A stretch of 64,000 nt of DNA. Origin: Bemisia tabaci (taxonomy: Eukaryota > Arthropoda > Insecta > Hemiptera > Aleyrodidae). Where the stretch lies: assembly GCF_918797505.1 (NCBI RefSeq), contig NC_092799.1, positions 13,850,295 to 13,914,294 on the forward strand, read 5' to 3'. The first letter of the stretch is position 1. Each line of letters opens with the position of its first letter. The position numbers and the translations under genes were made by a program. A model generated the notes under the pieces. The model was not told the origin of the DNA. It ran no database searches and worked only from the letters and a program-made list of their open reading frames with translations. This document shows, piece after piece, positions 10,401 through 21,759 of the stretch.

Positions 10401-12879
10401 CTTTCGTGATCATACTCTCAAAGTGACTTTTTAAAGACACTCTTCATTTCTTTTTTTAAAAAAAGGAAAAACACAAGAACGACTCCTGCCTGGTGAAAAA
10501 AAAGTGCGTTGTGCTATACCGTTCGTTAGTTTTATTTTGCCTACACGTGGAAAAAAAACAATTCTAAAATATACACAGGAGGCTTATCTCCTTTTAAAAA
10601 GTGGCCAATTTTTTCTGGGGTCGTGGATTGGACATTGAATGTCAATAAGGAACTCTTATTGAAAGACATTTTTATACTATTAGCTTTTCGAATATTGTGT
10701 TTTTTTCTATTGCCATAATATGCTTTTAGTCAGTGTTTTGGAAGTTTTAGTGGGTGGAATCATCTCTAATGCTAGAACAAAACTGAATTCTTTTAAAACC
10801 CACGAATAATAGACTGATCAATTCTCACGGAATTATTTGCTAATAAAAATATGGGTCAAAGTTTCCTATTGAATTTATATTCAGGCTTTAACAGTTGCTG
10901 AAAAAATGATTGCTAGTGGCAGGTATTGCAAGACAATATTTTTGAGAAACTGCCTCGATAGAAAAGAACATTAAAATAAACGGAACAAAAAATTGCTCAT
11001 AAATTTTCTTAAGGGGAAAATTTAGTGTTACTCAGAAGTGACTCGTGAAAAAGACTTTTACTTTTTCATTACTTGAATATACATTATCGTGTTTTCAAGT
11101 GTCATTATAGCACGCAATGAGCTACACTTCTTGGGAACCATCTTTCACTCGGTCTGAAAACAAAATGGTTTTCATGCTTTTATGCAGCTGAAACATGCGA
11201 TGTAATATCGGAACAAGACCCTTGATTTAAGTCCGAGACTGCCTTTCAAAACTGTAAAAATTGTTCAACCCTTGTTTCACCAGACCAAGGATAGCGATGT
11301 TGAAACAGAAACAGGTGACCGTTTTAGTGCAGTTAAATTGTGGCATAAGTATTCAGGGCCTACGTGGTTTGAAGTTTGAGTCCTGTATTGACATGGTTTA
11401 ATTCGATGAAAAATAAAGGAGCACACATCCATGATTTCAACTGTGTTATAAACAAGGAAAAATCCAGAAAAAGAAGTAGAGAAGTGTAAAAATCAATTTT
11501 TAGTGAAAAGATGTAGATTTCATTTTTACACTAAAGGTAAATTTATGAAATAAAAAAAAAACAATGAATCACAATATAAGGGGAAAGCTGTAGGAAGATT
11601 TCCGATGATAGAGTCCTATTGCGTTCCTTTCATGCAAATACGTTCAGTCGTTCAGTGCACATGTAGTTGTGCAACCATTCAGTTATGAGTGGATTCAAAA
11701 TTGTATTCAATGAAAGTTAGGAGTACATGTAGAAATATGCGGTTCCTCAATGACTTCCCTCCACCGTAAAAATCCCTCCCTCTTAAAAATGCAAGTCTTT
11801 AAAATCTTCCTCTTTTTTTCCAGGTACTTAATTTTATCACAGGAATAGAATCGTGTATTTAGCGCATGTACCTGCGTTTTTCGTTCAGAACTCTTAATTT
11901 AGTGAACAGTTTTTATCAGGGTGTGGATCATTCGTGGATTCCCTGTATTTAAGTTATTTAGTGAACAGTCTTAGTGTTACGTGGTGGAACTTGTGCAAAA
12001 ACTTTCTTTGATATCCGCACTGAATATCTTGACATAGTGTTTCATGAAAAGGACTTTTGAACTGAGCAAGCATTTAGATATTTTCACCGGTGGTCTAGCT
12101 TGGATTTAACAGGTGAGAATTTCTTTCTGATAATATTTTTTTATCATTTGAATGAAGAATTTTAATTTCGGTAAATGTTGATGTGATTATACGTATGGGT
12201 CAGACGAGGAATAGATCATTCGACATGGGTGTGAAATTATAAACGCAGCACCTTGTGTTTTTTAATGAAAATTTTACGTAAACTACATGGAAAATATCAG
12301 AAAATTCAAAATGAACTCATAAAAGAGAAATAAATGGTCGCAGTTTATATTAGAAATTGTAAATTCAAAATTCTCGCTAGCAACAAAAGCTACGCAACGC
12401 TAGCTAGCAACGCATAGACCAAATTAGGCATTGAAATCAACCTTATCGCCAGGCAAATAACTAGAGCTTGATTTCATACACATGGGAAAGTATGTTTAAT
12501 TTTGTGAAAACAAAGTCAGAGAGGAGATAAATTAACGTGCGGAGATCGAATAGTACACCGAAATTACTTCAGTTCTCGCTTTAACTCAAGCACACTCTTG
12601 TTTTGCTGTGTGAGTTACATAACACAGACAAAATCGTTAATTTCTAGCTTATTAGTTAATTCAAACATTTTTCGTGTGGCCACTTCTTAATTTCGTACTT
12701 TGCTTAGTGGTCCATTACGTTAATTTATAACTCAATTTTTAAATTTTGAAATTAGGAACTACAATTTTTAGCTCAGCTTAAAAACAATACATGAAGAATT
12801 ACTTCCCCTACGCGCATGAGTGCTCTCACGGATGAACCAGAAATTTTAGTTCCAAATTTCAAAATGTAGTCTATTTAAT
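10401..12879. other. Long AT-rich stretch, no gene recognised
   Basis: About 2.5 kb without frames of 60 codons. A splice-donor-like AACAGGTGAGAA lies at about 12107. The piece ending near 12715 with CTTAGTGGTCCATTA matches the end of the family P repeat at 49070-49097. Intron or intergenic DNA is equally possible. Confidence 0.4.
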
Positions 12880-13203
12880 AGAAAATTTACAGGTGTCTGA
12901 AATTTGTCGAATTTCGTGTTTAAGTGGAAACTACTGAGTGAACTGAACACGGAGATACCCTTGGTGTATGAACTGAACAATTATTAGAGAAGATATGACA
13001 AAATGATCTAATTTGCTAAAATACGTGTGTTTAGGTAAATGGGAAATGCCGCCTGATGACGGCACTAGGCGGTGCATTTTCTCACTCTTAAATCTATTTT
13101 TATACTGTTTCCCACATCAGAAAAATATTATAAAAAATACTGTGAAATCAGCTCTTTAAGCACTTCCAGATGAAGCAGTATACAATTTGCATGAAAATTC
13201 TCC
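12880..13203. mobile_element. Family C MITE, copy 2
   Basis: About 324 bp, in the opposite orientation to the copy at 29221-29544. Landmarks are AAATGGGAAATGCCGCCTGA and CATGAAAATTCTCC. Confidence 0.75.
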
Positions 13204-13410
13204 ACAAAGTAGCCACATCGCAACCTCCTCAGAGGGAAGCCTCGACCACGGCTTAATTTTGTAAATTTTCTTATAAAATAAAAGGCTCGTTACTATCAGA
13301 CTATAAATAATGCGTTTCCTGTCGTGCCGTTAGCTTAGCATGGAAACTGAGTATTCGTATTACAGAGGGCAAAAGCTCACCTCGACGAGTTTTCCATGAC
13401 CGCTTTGAGA

Positions 13411-13575
13411 CAGTGGCGCGGCGTGAATTGCGATGTATCGATTGATATGTCATTTAAACCTATGGTAAAGGATCGATTATAAAGGTATTTGCTGCGAACA
13501 TCCTGTTTATCGATCCTTTTCTATAGGTTTAAATGTCATAACAATTGATACATCGCAGAGCACGCCACGCCACTG
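13411..13575. mobile_element. hAT-type MITE, copy 2
   Basis: 165 bp, from CAGTGGCGCGGCGTG to CACGCCACGCCACTG. The flanks CTTTGAGA and CTTTATGA agree at six of eight bases. The inside is palindromic, with ATCGAT words as in copy 1. Confidence 0.8.
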
Positions 13576-13636
13576 CTTTATGAGAGCTGTGCAGCTGTGC
13601 TGTGTGCTGGAGGCTGTGTGGGTTGAGGACCGGACC

Positions 13637-14144
13637 AATGGAGATGTTGCATGTGTGAGGAATTTGCGATTTGCCTATTAATTCTTATGTAAAAGTTCAC
13701 GAGAAACACGATACTGCCACTGGTTTTCTCTGAAATCAACTCCCAAGCTCAAAAAAAGCTCTCAAGTTGAGGCCAAAATGGAGGGGATATCCCACGCTAT
13801 CCTGAGAGTCCACCTCTACATCAAAACAAACTCTCCATGCAAAGATAGGGAGTTAACACATTGACAGGGCTGCCACCTTATTTGGGGACTCTAAAACTGA
13901 AATCACGGCAACCCTGCTAATGTATTTGCTCCCTATCTTTGCATGGAGATTTTGTTTTGATGTAGAGGTGGACTCTCAGGATAGCGTGGGATATCCCCTC
14001 CATTTTGGCCTCAACTTGAGAGCTTTTTTTGAGCTTGGGAGTTGATTTCAGAGAAAATCAGTGGCAGTATCGTGTTTCTCGTGAACTTTTACATAAGAAT
14101 TAATAGGCAAATCGCAAATTCCTCACACATGCAACATCTCCATT
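13637..14144. mobile_element. PAL-B palindrome, copy 2
   Basis: A 508-bp, nearly symmetrical hairpin from AATGGAGATGTTGCATG to CATGCAACATCTCCATT. It is one of the best-preserved copies. Confidence 0.9.
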
Positions 14145-14360
14145 AGTCCTAAACGCCTCCACAATTTGCTCCTGGATTGGTTACGACAAGAGTTGCACAA
14201 AAGAACATATCTTCCTAAGAAAACGTTATTCTCAAGTGAGCTTTTTCCGTCCATCTAGCGAATAGTCAGTGTTGTACTGATTTGATGCATGGTGGCAAAC
14301 GAAATCTCTCTGTATGAATGAGGAATTGCCCGTGTATCTAACTGAGATTTTACTATATAG

Positions 14361-14617
14361 TTGGATCGCATTTAGCAAAAAGGAACCAGCACGATTGCAG
14401 TGTTGTAGAAATGTTGCTTCTTCATAATTATCGAAGAAATCTCCCAGAATAGCAAATAGTTTTTGCTCTCCACCAAAAAAATTGTTAATTGTAAAGGAAA
14501 ATAATTGTGCAAATTTTAACACCGTACATACATTAAGTGTTTTTAAAAGTAAAGAAGAAGTTGCACGATTTTGAAATCACTGTAATTGCGCTGATTCCTT
14601 TTAGCAAAATGCGACCC
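14361..14617. mobile_element. Family G MITE, copy 1
   Basis: The inverted ends contain GCATTTAGCAAAAAGGAACC and TTCCTTTTAGCAAAATGCGA. About 257 bp. Related ends occur at 29572-29834 and 46143-46272. Confidence 0.75.
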
Positions 14618-15170
14618 ACTTCGATAGACGGCAAACTGAGGAATGTGAGGGCAAAAGGTAAAGAAAATACGTAAAAAAAAGTGAAAATAAAAACCAGGGA
14701 GCACCGATTGGAATTGATTTCATGATTGGCCTTTAACTCAACCTTTTGATGCAACTATTCTAGCATACGTGCCATCCGTGAGGCATACCATAGAAATGAA
14801 GGCAATTTCCATTCCCTGAGGGCTCCATATTGATTTTAAAGTTTTTAGACACCTTGTTACTTAGTTTTCCCGTGGAATAAAGAGGATAAAATAAAATTAT
14901 GGAATGTGAAATGTACTAATGCAGTCAAGTTGCGACCATGATTAAATCAATCGAGTTAGCATTCTTCGAATCAAGTAAAATGAGAAAAAATTTTCATTTA
15001 TTCATCTCAACTTGTACTGATGGTTAATCAATACTGCATTTAGCAATTTGAATAGGAAACCTCTTTAGTAGATATAGTGGTATAGTAACAAAATTTTTTG
15101 GTTTACTACCACAAGTAATCAATTACACAATTAATGAAGTAGGGTTGGTTGGATAGTTTCGTTCCTTTGT
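14618..15170. other. No gene recognised
   Basis: AT-rich DNA with no supported frame or repeat. Confidence 0.4.
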
Positions 15171-15546
15171 ACAGATTCGTTCAATCAATCAGTTTCCGCC
15201 ATAGAATAATTACATTTCTGCATGAATAAAAACAAGTTCGGCAAAAATTTCATCACTGGAAAAAAAGCGAAGTTGATTAAACATTCTGGATGTGAAAGAA
15301 GTGTGCGAGATCTCATAAAATGCTGAATTACCCGCCGTAGCAGTTACTTTAGCAATGCCAAGATGTAAAACTAAACTGCTGTGGCGGGTAATTCAGCATT
15401 TTATGAGTTCTCGCACACTTTTTTATATTCAGAATGTTTAATCAACTTCACTTTTTTTCCAGTGATGAAATTTTTGCCTAACTTGTTTTTATTCATGCAG
15501 AAATGCATTATTCTATGATGGAAACTGATTGATTGAACGAATCTGT
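15171..15546. repeat. 376-bp imperfect palindrome
   Basis: The left arm (15171-15346) and right arm (15374-15546) pair over about 170 bases with scattered mismatches. The loop is about 27 bases. The inner stem carries ACCCGCCGTAGCAGTT and AACTGCTGTGGCGGGT. There is no second copy in the window. Confidence 0.8.
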
Positions 15547-16260
15547 TTGTTGTTGTGTCTTTTTTTTCGATGCACTTATTCATCTTTAGCTAATAATGAC
15601 CAGGGACTGCCGCAAGGCGCACTTTTCCAACAGATTTGATCCAATCTTGTCTCATTTGATGCAGAGATTTGTCCAACAAGCGACTCATCAGGCAGTGTCA
15701 GATGAAAATAAATGAGGAGTCCTCGAAAGTAAACGAGCTTTACGCTATGGGAAGCCGTGAGCACGGGGTCTTTCAAACATTTCGTCTCTGGTGACAACAC
15801 GCCGCGGCGTCGCGACACAGCATTGGTCCGCAGACAAAATGTCGGTGATTACCAGCCTGACGAGGAGCGAAGGGGGAAAACGACAAAACATAAAAAAACG
15901 GAAAACAGGGCCAACTCGGAGCGCAATACTGGCGGCTGGAGTTGCAGTTTCTATCATTAAATCAGAAAATCACCTCGACGGGCGTGAGGGTGACGTCTGA
16001 GCACGTTGCCGTCACTCTTGACGGCTGGATGTCGTCGGGAAAAAAACAAACCCAGAGCCACGGAACGTCATCCAGGGTGATCTTAAGCGAATTTTCCCAA
16101 TCGAATATGATTCGCCGTACGAATCGGAGATTGCTAGGTGATGCCGATCTTCCATTAAGACTGCATCCGATTATAGTCCAGAGTGGATTTCTAAATGATC
16201 TCCAGCAGCAGCCTGATTGTTGAAATTTTGTGTTTGTCGGGTGGATATAGATGAAATAGG
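15547..16260. other. No gene recognised
   Basis: Moderate GC, with several overlapping short frames on both strands and none recognisable. Confidence 0.4.
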
Positions 16261-16264
16261 TTAA

Positions 16265-16693
16265 GGGTGGTTATTCGCGATAGCTGGAATGGTTTTGTCG
16301 CCGTAACAGACAACACATTTTTCGGTCATATTTTTAGTAGTAATGATAAACACTCGAATTTTTTTTGCATTACTTAATGTACACAGGGTTAAGTACGTGT
16401 TAAACGCTTTTCAAGGATTTATCGCTCTCCTTTTCAATTTTAATATATAAATGGCCGAAAATGTGCTGTCTGTTACGCTGACTTTTTATCGCGTAACAGA
16501 TGGCACATTTTTGGAATTTACATGATATTAATTGAGAAGTAGAGCATAAATCATTAGAAAGCGTTATAATAAGTAACCCCTTGAAGATTAATGCGCACAA
16601 ATTCGAGTGATTATCATTTCTACTAAAAATATGACCGAATAATGTGTTGTCTGTTACGGCGACAAAATTATTCCAGTTATCGTGAAACCACCC
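16265..16693. mobile_element. Palindromic element flanked by TTAA
   Basis: 429 bp beginning GGGTGGTTATTCGCGATA and ending CCACCC, with TTAA at 16261-16264 and 16694-16697. The arms share GTAACAGACAACACAT and an inner repeat of the same motif near 16470-16510. TTAA is the piggyBac target duplication, although in a palindrome it could instead belong to the inverted repeat. Confidence 0.65.
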
Positions 16694-16697
16694 TTAA

Positions 16698-17644
16698 AAG
16701 GTGGAGCGTGATTGGTCGGCTATGTCTTATCGCTGCTTTGTCGTACCTATACGTGAATTTTTGCGATCGGATATCATTTATCAGACGAATTGATGATTGC
16801 AGAGTGATGCCGATGATCGGTGAAAGCAGGCGCCAATCAGAGCTCAGATTTTTTTTTTAAACAAATTAAGAAGAAAATACGAAAATACAAAAAATTAAAA
16901 CGCAGCAAATTGCAAACACAGCAGACTTGAAATGACAAAACACAACAACAGAGAAAAATGACGAAACAACAATTCTGGTGAAAGATGAAGTTTCTGGCAT
17001 CGATTACATCAATTCAAAAATGGAATTCAAGTCCCGACGTAAATTCGAAATTTTCAGTAGTGCGATTTCGAAATTAATGTAGATGAGTGAGTTTCTGAAT
17101 GTGGGTACAAAAATTGGATTCCGAGATTTCAGCAGGAGATCCCTCCAGTGTCCTTCATGATAAGTTGCATGTGGTCTAGTTCGTTTGTGCCACTATAAGG
17201 AGTGACAATTCATCATCAATTCGGTAATTTGGTACACCCTGAACATGGCAGATTCGCATTTTAAATAGCTTCTTCTCAAATTAAATTTTTTGAATTGCAA
17301 ACTTCGAACTTTCAACTCTCGTTTCAACTCAAGTAGAGCACTGTTCTTTGCTATGGTAATAATAACTCCGATCACGTATCAATTTTGATTTTTTGTGAAG
17401 TGAGGTTTTAACTGTGGGCATTTACAAGTATTTATTACGATCGCACCATGTCAGTTGCTTACCAATAGTCAATAATAACAACATGAATTAAGACCAAGAG
17501 AGCGAAGTGATAAAGTTCATGCAAGTTAGGCAAGAAATTGATTTTTAAAATATAGACAAAATACTTCCTTACCCGGATAGCATCATACGGATACAACAGA
17601 AACTAATTGATATGGTTTTACCTCGCAATTTTTTAGAATAGGTA
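16698..17644. other. No gene recognised
   Basis: AT-rich with no supported feature. Confidence 0.4.
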
Positions 17645-17892
17645 TCGACGGTAGAACTACCAGACCATGAATTTCAGTTTGCGACGTTGCTGACTTCCTG
17701 CCATACATTATTTTTTAAACGGAAAATTACTCAACTTTAATTCTTGAGAACTCCCGCGATTTTCATTCCCTGCTTGAAGATTTCTCTGTGAAAACCTCAA
17801 GGAATGATATTAATTCGTTCTTCTGCAATTAGATAAAATGGGAGCGGAGATCTTTAAACACAGCAACGCGGTTTGGTAGTTTCATCGTCAAT
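17645..17892. mobile_element. Family H MITE, diverged copy
   Basis: Shares TTGCGACGTTGCTGACTTCC, TTTTTTAAACGGAAAA and CCTCAAGGAATGAT, in order, with 30418-30669. The ends have decayed (TCGACGGT at left, ATCGTC at right). Confidence 0.6.
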
Positions 17893-18039
17893 ATCTACAT
17901 AACGCGAACATCTCATTTTAAAGTATCTATAAAATCCCTATACCTATAACCCTCCATCAGCGCACACGGAAAAAATGGATTGCTGATTTAAGAATTGAAT
18001 TTTTAGGTCAAACATGTTTCAAATGTACATTTTACAATA

Positions 18040-18450
18040 CTGCCGTGCTAAGAAAGAACGCCGTATCAACATTCGAGAGTTGCCAAATTTCCTTCGACAA
18101 AACGTTCATTTTTGAGGAAATGTTATGAATATTTTTCCATGAGATTTTCAGGCGCTTTGGATGAAATGGCGAACAAAATTTCCTGAAAAATGGAAGTAAA
18201 ATATTCGTGGGTTACTAGTGAGAGGTTGGCGACAGGGGGAGTTAAATGAGATGAGGGAGTGTCAACTCCCTGATGACCTGTAGGGAGACCGATCTTTGTG
18301 GCGATTAGGTGTCGTAAAACGCCAAAGAGCGCTATAACAGCGACTCGTATGTATGTAAATATTTGTGGGTTTACCAGGAAATTCGTGTTTTATCCAAGGA
18401 AATGTGGCGAAGCCTGAAGGTTCATACGGCGTTTTTCCTTAGCATGGCAG
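18040..18450. mobile_element. MITE-A, copy 4, enlarged by an insertion
   Basis: Left and right arms are complete, and AATA duplicates flank it (18036-18039 and 18451-18454). It is 411 bp instead of about 250 because of the insert at 18214-18358. Confidence 0.85.
18214..18358 (+). mobile_element. Short non-LTR or SINE 3' end, nested
   Basis: A segment of about 145 bp ending in GTATGTATGTA, flanked by ATATTCGTGGGTT (18201-18213) and ATATTTGTGGGTT (18359-18371), a 12-of-13 match. The body includes GACCGATCTTTGTGGCGATT. A short 3'-end piece with a tetranucleotide tail and a 13-bp duplication fits an RTE-like LINE tail or a SINE that uses one. The family is not identified. Confidence 0.65.
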
Positions 18451-18584
18451 AATAGTGAAAAGCTAATTTAACCACGGGGGTTGTTAAATTAGCATTTTTG
18501 TTGTTGTAAAATCTACATCGAAACATGTCGGAAACTCTTTTTAACTACAAACTTTTTAAATCAGCAATTTCATCTTTTCCGTGT

Positions 18585-19064
18585 TCCATCAACGCACTTC
18601 CGGTTATGTGACCGCATAGGGGAGCTGCGACTTCACAGCGGTATGGACAAAAGAAATCGAAAGCTTTGAGCCTCTGTCTGTGGGGTTTTACGACTCCAGA
18701 ATCATTTAAGACTCGCGCATCTGCGAGCGCTTCGCCGATCCATAAACCCATTTCATGCCGATTGTACCCGGTGTGCAACGAATTGCAGACAGGTATTTAG
18801 CAGCCTCGTATTCAACAGCTGATGAGTAACAAAGCTAGTTAGAGGCGTTGCGTTGGGGTTTCATTGACGCGGCATTAGCCATACTTTCAAGTGAAAACTG
18901 GATTGAAAGTTAATTGACTGCAAATGATGCTTTTTGTATGAAAGTTTGAGGCCGAAATTCCAATGAGGTGCAAAACTTCATTGTTCTAATGTTTTTCAAA
19001 AATTTGAAGAGGGAAATTTCGTGATAGCATGAGCCTCTAGTCAAGATATGATATAAGCACTATA
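18585..19064. other. No gene recognised
   Basis: The minus-strand frame at 18545-18778 has a protein-like composition, but it begins without ATG and overlaps the end of the family I element, so it is not called. Confidence 0.4.
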
Positions 19065-19312
19065 ATACCGTGCTATGGAAGAATCCCGCATGGACCTACA
19101 AATGTTGCCAAATTTCCTTCGATAAAATACAAATTTTAAGGGAAATCTGTGAATTCAGATAATTTTCCAGAGGATTTTATTCGTAATCAGATCTGAATTA
19201 CTTAAAAATTTCAAGTAAAAAAAATCATAAAACTCCTCAAAAACAAACATTTTATCAGACGAAGTTTGGCAACTCTTGAATGTTCATACGACGTTTTTTC
19301 TTAACCCGGCAG
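19065..19312. mobile_element. MITE-A, copy 5
   Basis: A diverged copy of about 248 bp. Both arms are recognisable by GTTGCCAAATTTCCTTCG and AGTTTGGCAACTC. Confidence 0.75.
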
Positions 19313-19621
19313 CATGGCATGTAACCTTTTCAACAATTACTATCGAAAGAGACTCACGCCATAGAAATCTCGAAAATCGACTGAGCGAGATATTAACACT
19401 GATCAAATGGAAAATGAGTCGTACCAATGACGTAATTCGTAGGTATTTTTGGCATGTGACCATGTGAATTGTAAGTAGTCGTCTGCTGTAGGAGTTGATC
19501 GCTGAGCTTTTAGGTGTGTGCATCATTATGTAAAATTTTGAGGATATCAAACACAACATGGGACTTTATCTCTTACCTTGTGTAGTTTCTCATACTGATT
19601 TGCACCATTCTTCATTCATAG

Positions 19622-19818
19622 CAATCATTCTTTGCAGAATGAGATCTGTTGGAAAAAGAGGAAGATTACAAATTGAAAGTGATCTAAACATGAGTTTCAC
19701 ACTGATTTACACTGATAACACATTGAGAACTGTTCATCGACAAAGTGAAGAATTTGCAAAGCTTGATGAGGACATACAATCAAATTTGCCGCAGTTTAAT
19801 GTTTTGAAGACGATTTGA
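19622..19818 (+). CDS. Possible host exon, weakly PX-like
   Basis: An open segment preceded by a pyrimidine-rich acceptor-like site (CATTCTTTGCAG, ending about 19637). From the ATG just after it the frame gives about 60 residues: a basic start, then MSFTLIYTDNTLRTVHRQSE and EEFAKLDEDI. A short beta-like stretch followed by R.xxxF..L recalls the start of PX-type phosphoinositide-binding domains, but that is impression, not a match. No good donor is seen before the stop. It lies in the same direction as the 45471 exon candidate. It could also be a chance frame. Confidence 0.3.
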
Positions 19819-19879
19819 TGAGGTTTGATGCAAATTTATGAAAATCAAACATCCGGAATGACATTGTGGTGTATTGATG

Positions 19880-19916
19880 TTATCCTTTTTTTTTTTCTTT
19901 TTTTTTTTTTTTTTTC
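19880..19916 (+). repeat. T-rich tract
   Basis: Long T runs broken by single C residues. No element end could be attached to it. Confidence 0.8.
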
Positions 19917-20007
19917 TTGAGAGGGATAATTAGAAAACTTACTTGCGAGACAACCGTCATTTTTTAATTTGAGGATTTTCAACTAACTAAAGAAAAAATA
20001 TTTCTTA

Positions 20008-20167
20008 CCATCCCTCACCACAAGTTCCACAGTGTACAAGTTGACTCCAGGGTTGAGCAACGCTTTTCGGTCAATGAGCGGCGTGTTGCAAAAACTGTTA
20101 GATGAATTGCGAATTTTATTACGAAGATATGAGCTAGTTTCCACACCCAAATTTCTTGGTTGTGCGT
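20008..20167 (-). CDS. Possible host exon
   Basis: On the minus strand a frame of about 55 codons is open up to a donor-like GGGATGGTAAGA at about 20008. It includes NTPLIDRKALLNPGVNLYT and then VELVVRDG. The alternating hydrophobic residues look protein-like and the donor is strong, but no acceptor was established and no family was recognised. The frame is different from the listed minus frame at 20015-20266. Confidence 0.25.
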
Positions 20168-20230
20168 TTCATTGGAGTCCCAAACCTCGTTGCGTAGAAT
20201 TTTATCGTTTAGTTTTCTTGATAGATCATA

Positions 20231-21167
20231 CCCTGGTAAAAATTGGCAGTAGAATCTGTGTTCCAAAATACCATAGACCTACAGCTGGCTGTAAGATTTC
20301 CAATAGTTTCTATAGCCGGCTACACAATTTCTTATAGCGTTTTATAGCCGATGGTGACTAAGCAACAGCCAGGCGATAAAGTGTATGCTAAACGTTACTA
20401 ATTACGGATGCTAGGACTTAGTGAGTTTTTGGAATACTGCTCTCTTTTTGGGCCGTAGTATCTTGATTTATTTTGCGAGGAAAGCTCCGTGCTCTTGATG
20501 GATGCCTGCCATTACTAATATATTAGAGCGTCTTCAGTTTCGTATGATACTGTGCAATACCTCTGGTGTGAAATAGTTGCTTCAAGCGCCGTGGCAGGCG
20601 GGCAGCCAGCGCGGAACACGCATTGGCGCCTACAAACCTAACAGGGATACTTCACGCGTTGCGCAATGCGTGAAGTATCCCCGTTAGGTTTGTAGGCGCC
20701 AGTGCGTCGCCGCTTCGCTTTGTGTTGGGCTCTAATATTTAATCTGGCGGAGTCAGCGTTATTCAGCTCATGATTTTGAAATGTTTGCACATCCTGTATG
20801 GGTTATTCTCATTTTAATTTATGAAAAAAAATATGTATGAAAGGAAAATATAATGTGTGTTTTGTAAATATTAAGGTGGTTCCGTATCAAACTTAATGAT
20901 ATCCAAAGCACACGAATTTCTACACAATTTCTTATAGCCTTTTATAATCGATGGCGAAAAAGCAACAGCCAGGCGATAAAGTGTAAAGCCCGGCGATAGG
21001 AACTATAGCCCGGCTGTATAATTTTTTATCGCTTCGTATAGCCCGGCCGTATGATTTTCTCCGCATTCTACAGCCAAATTTATGATTTTCTGTAGCCTTC
21101 TTTAGCCGGCTATAAGAATTCCTATGGTATTTTGAAACGCAGCTCTTATCGCCAATTTTTACCAGGG
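20231..21167. mobile_element. 937-bp TA-flanked element
   Basis: Ends CCCTGGTAAAAATTGGC and its exact complement, with TA at 20229-20230 and 21168-21169. Near each end are blocks about imperfect TATAGCCGGCTA and CAACAGCCAGGCGATAAAGT. It encodes nothing recognisable, so it is a non-autonomous Tc1/mariner-type candidate. A separate hairpin lies inside at 20619-20706. Confidence 0.8.
20619..20706. repeat. 88-bp near-perfect palindrome
   Basis: Arms of 44 bp with three mismatches, centred on TTGCGCAA. It contains GGGATACTTCACGCGTTGCG, which resembles the subrepeats in the family F elements at 6.4 and 47.1 kb. Confidence 0.85.
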
Positions 21168-21493
21168 TATTTTGGACTCATCTCATGTAGCGGTAAGCCT
21201 AAAAGCTTGTCCATCGGTGATTATAGAATTTACGCAATTCGAAGGTTTTTAGGTTGATGATTTTTGAGATAAAACCGGACAGAAGCCTCAAAAAAGCTTA
21301 AAAGATTGAAACAAAATCAGCTTTGATAAAGTTTGGTTTTACAAACTCGTATTGAGAACGCACGATGTTTTTATTAGATGAAAACTACGCTGATGGTGAA
21401 TAAGCAACCCACAAAAAAAAGGTTTTTCTGTGATATCAACTTTCACCCCACCCTTCACAGTTTTCGAGTGGCAAGCACGGTTTATCCGTAGTA

Positions 21494-21755
21494 CTGCCGT
21501 GCTAAGGAAGAACGCCGTATGAGCCTTCGGACGTTGCTAAGTTTCCCTCGATAAGAACCGACTTTACTGGGGAAATTGTGAATATTCCCCCCCCCCCCCA
21601 AAAAAATTTTCTGACTATTTTGCACGCAATTTAATCTAAAATATCTGAAAATTTCAAGGAAAAATATGCTCGAATTCTGTCAAAAATACGTGTTCTATCG
21701 AGGGAAATTTGGCAACTCTCGAATGTTCATACTGCGTTTTTTCTTAGCACGGCAG
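21494..21755. mobile_element. MITE-A, copy 6
   Basis: 262 bp with both arms well kept and exact AGTA duplicates at 21490-21493 and 21756-21759. It holds a C run near 21590. Confidence 0.9.
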
Positions 21756-21759
21756 AGTA

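Larger units (their letters stand above)
17964..18584. mobile_element. Family I MITE, split by MITE-A
   Basis: The ends are CACGGAAAAAATGGATTGCTG and its complement, with inner AAACATGTTTCAAATG and CGAAACATGTCGGAAA. Matching TCCATCAGCGCA and TCCATCAACGCA flank it, a probable target duplication of about 12 bp. It is interrupted by the MITE-A copy at 18040-18450. The intact relative is 32674-32884. Confidence 0.75.

Noticed and set aside
18545..18778. 77-codon minus-strand frame that looks protein-like
   Set aside because: It has no ATG at its listed start, a stop soon upstream, no splice support, and it overlaps the family I end.
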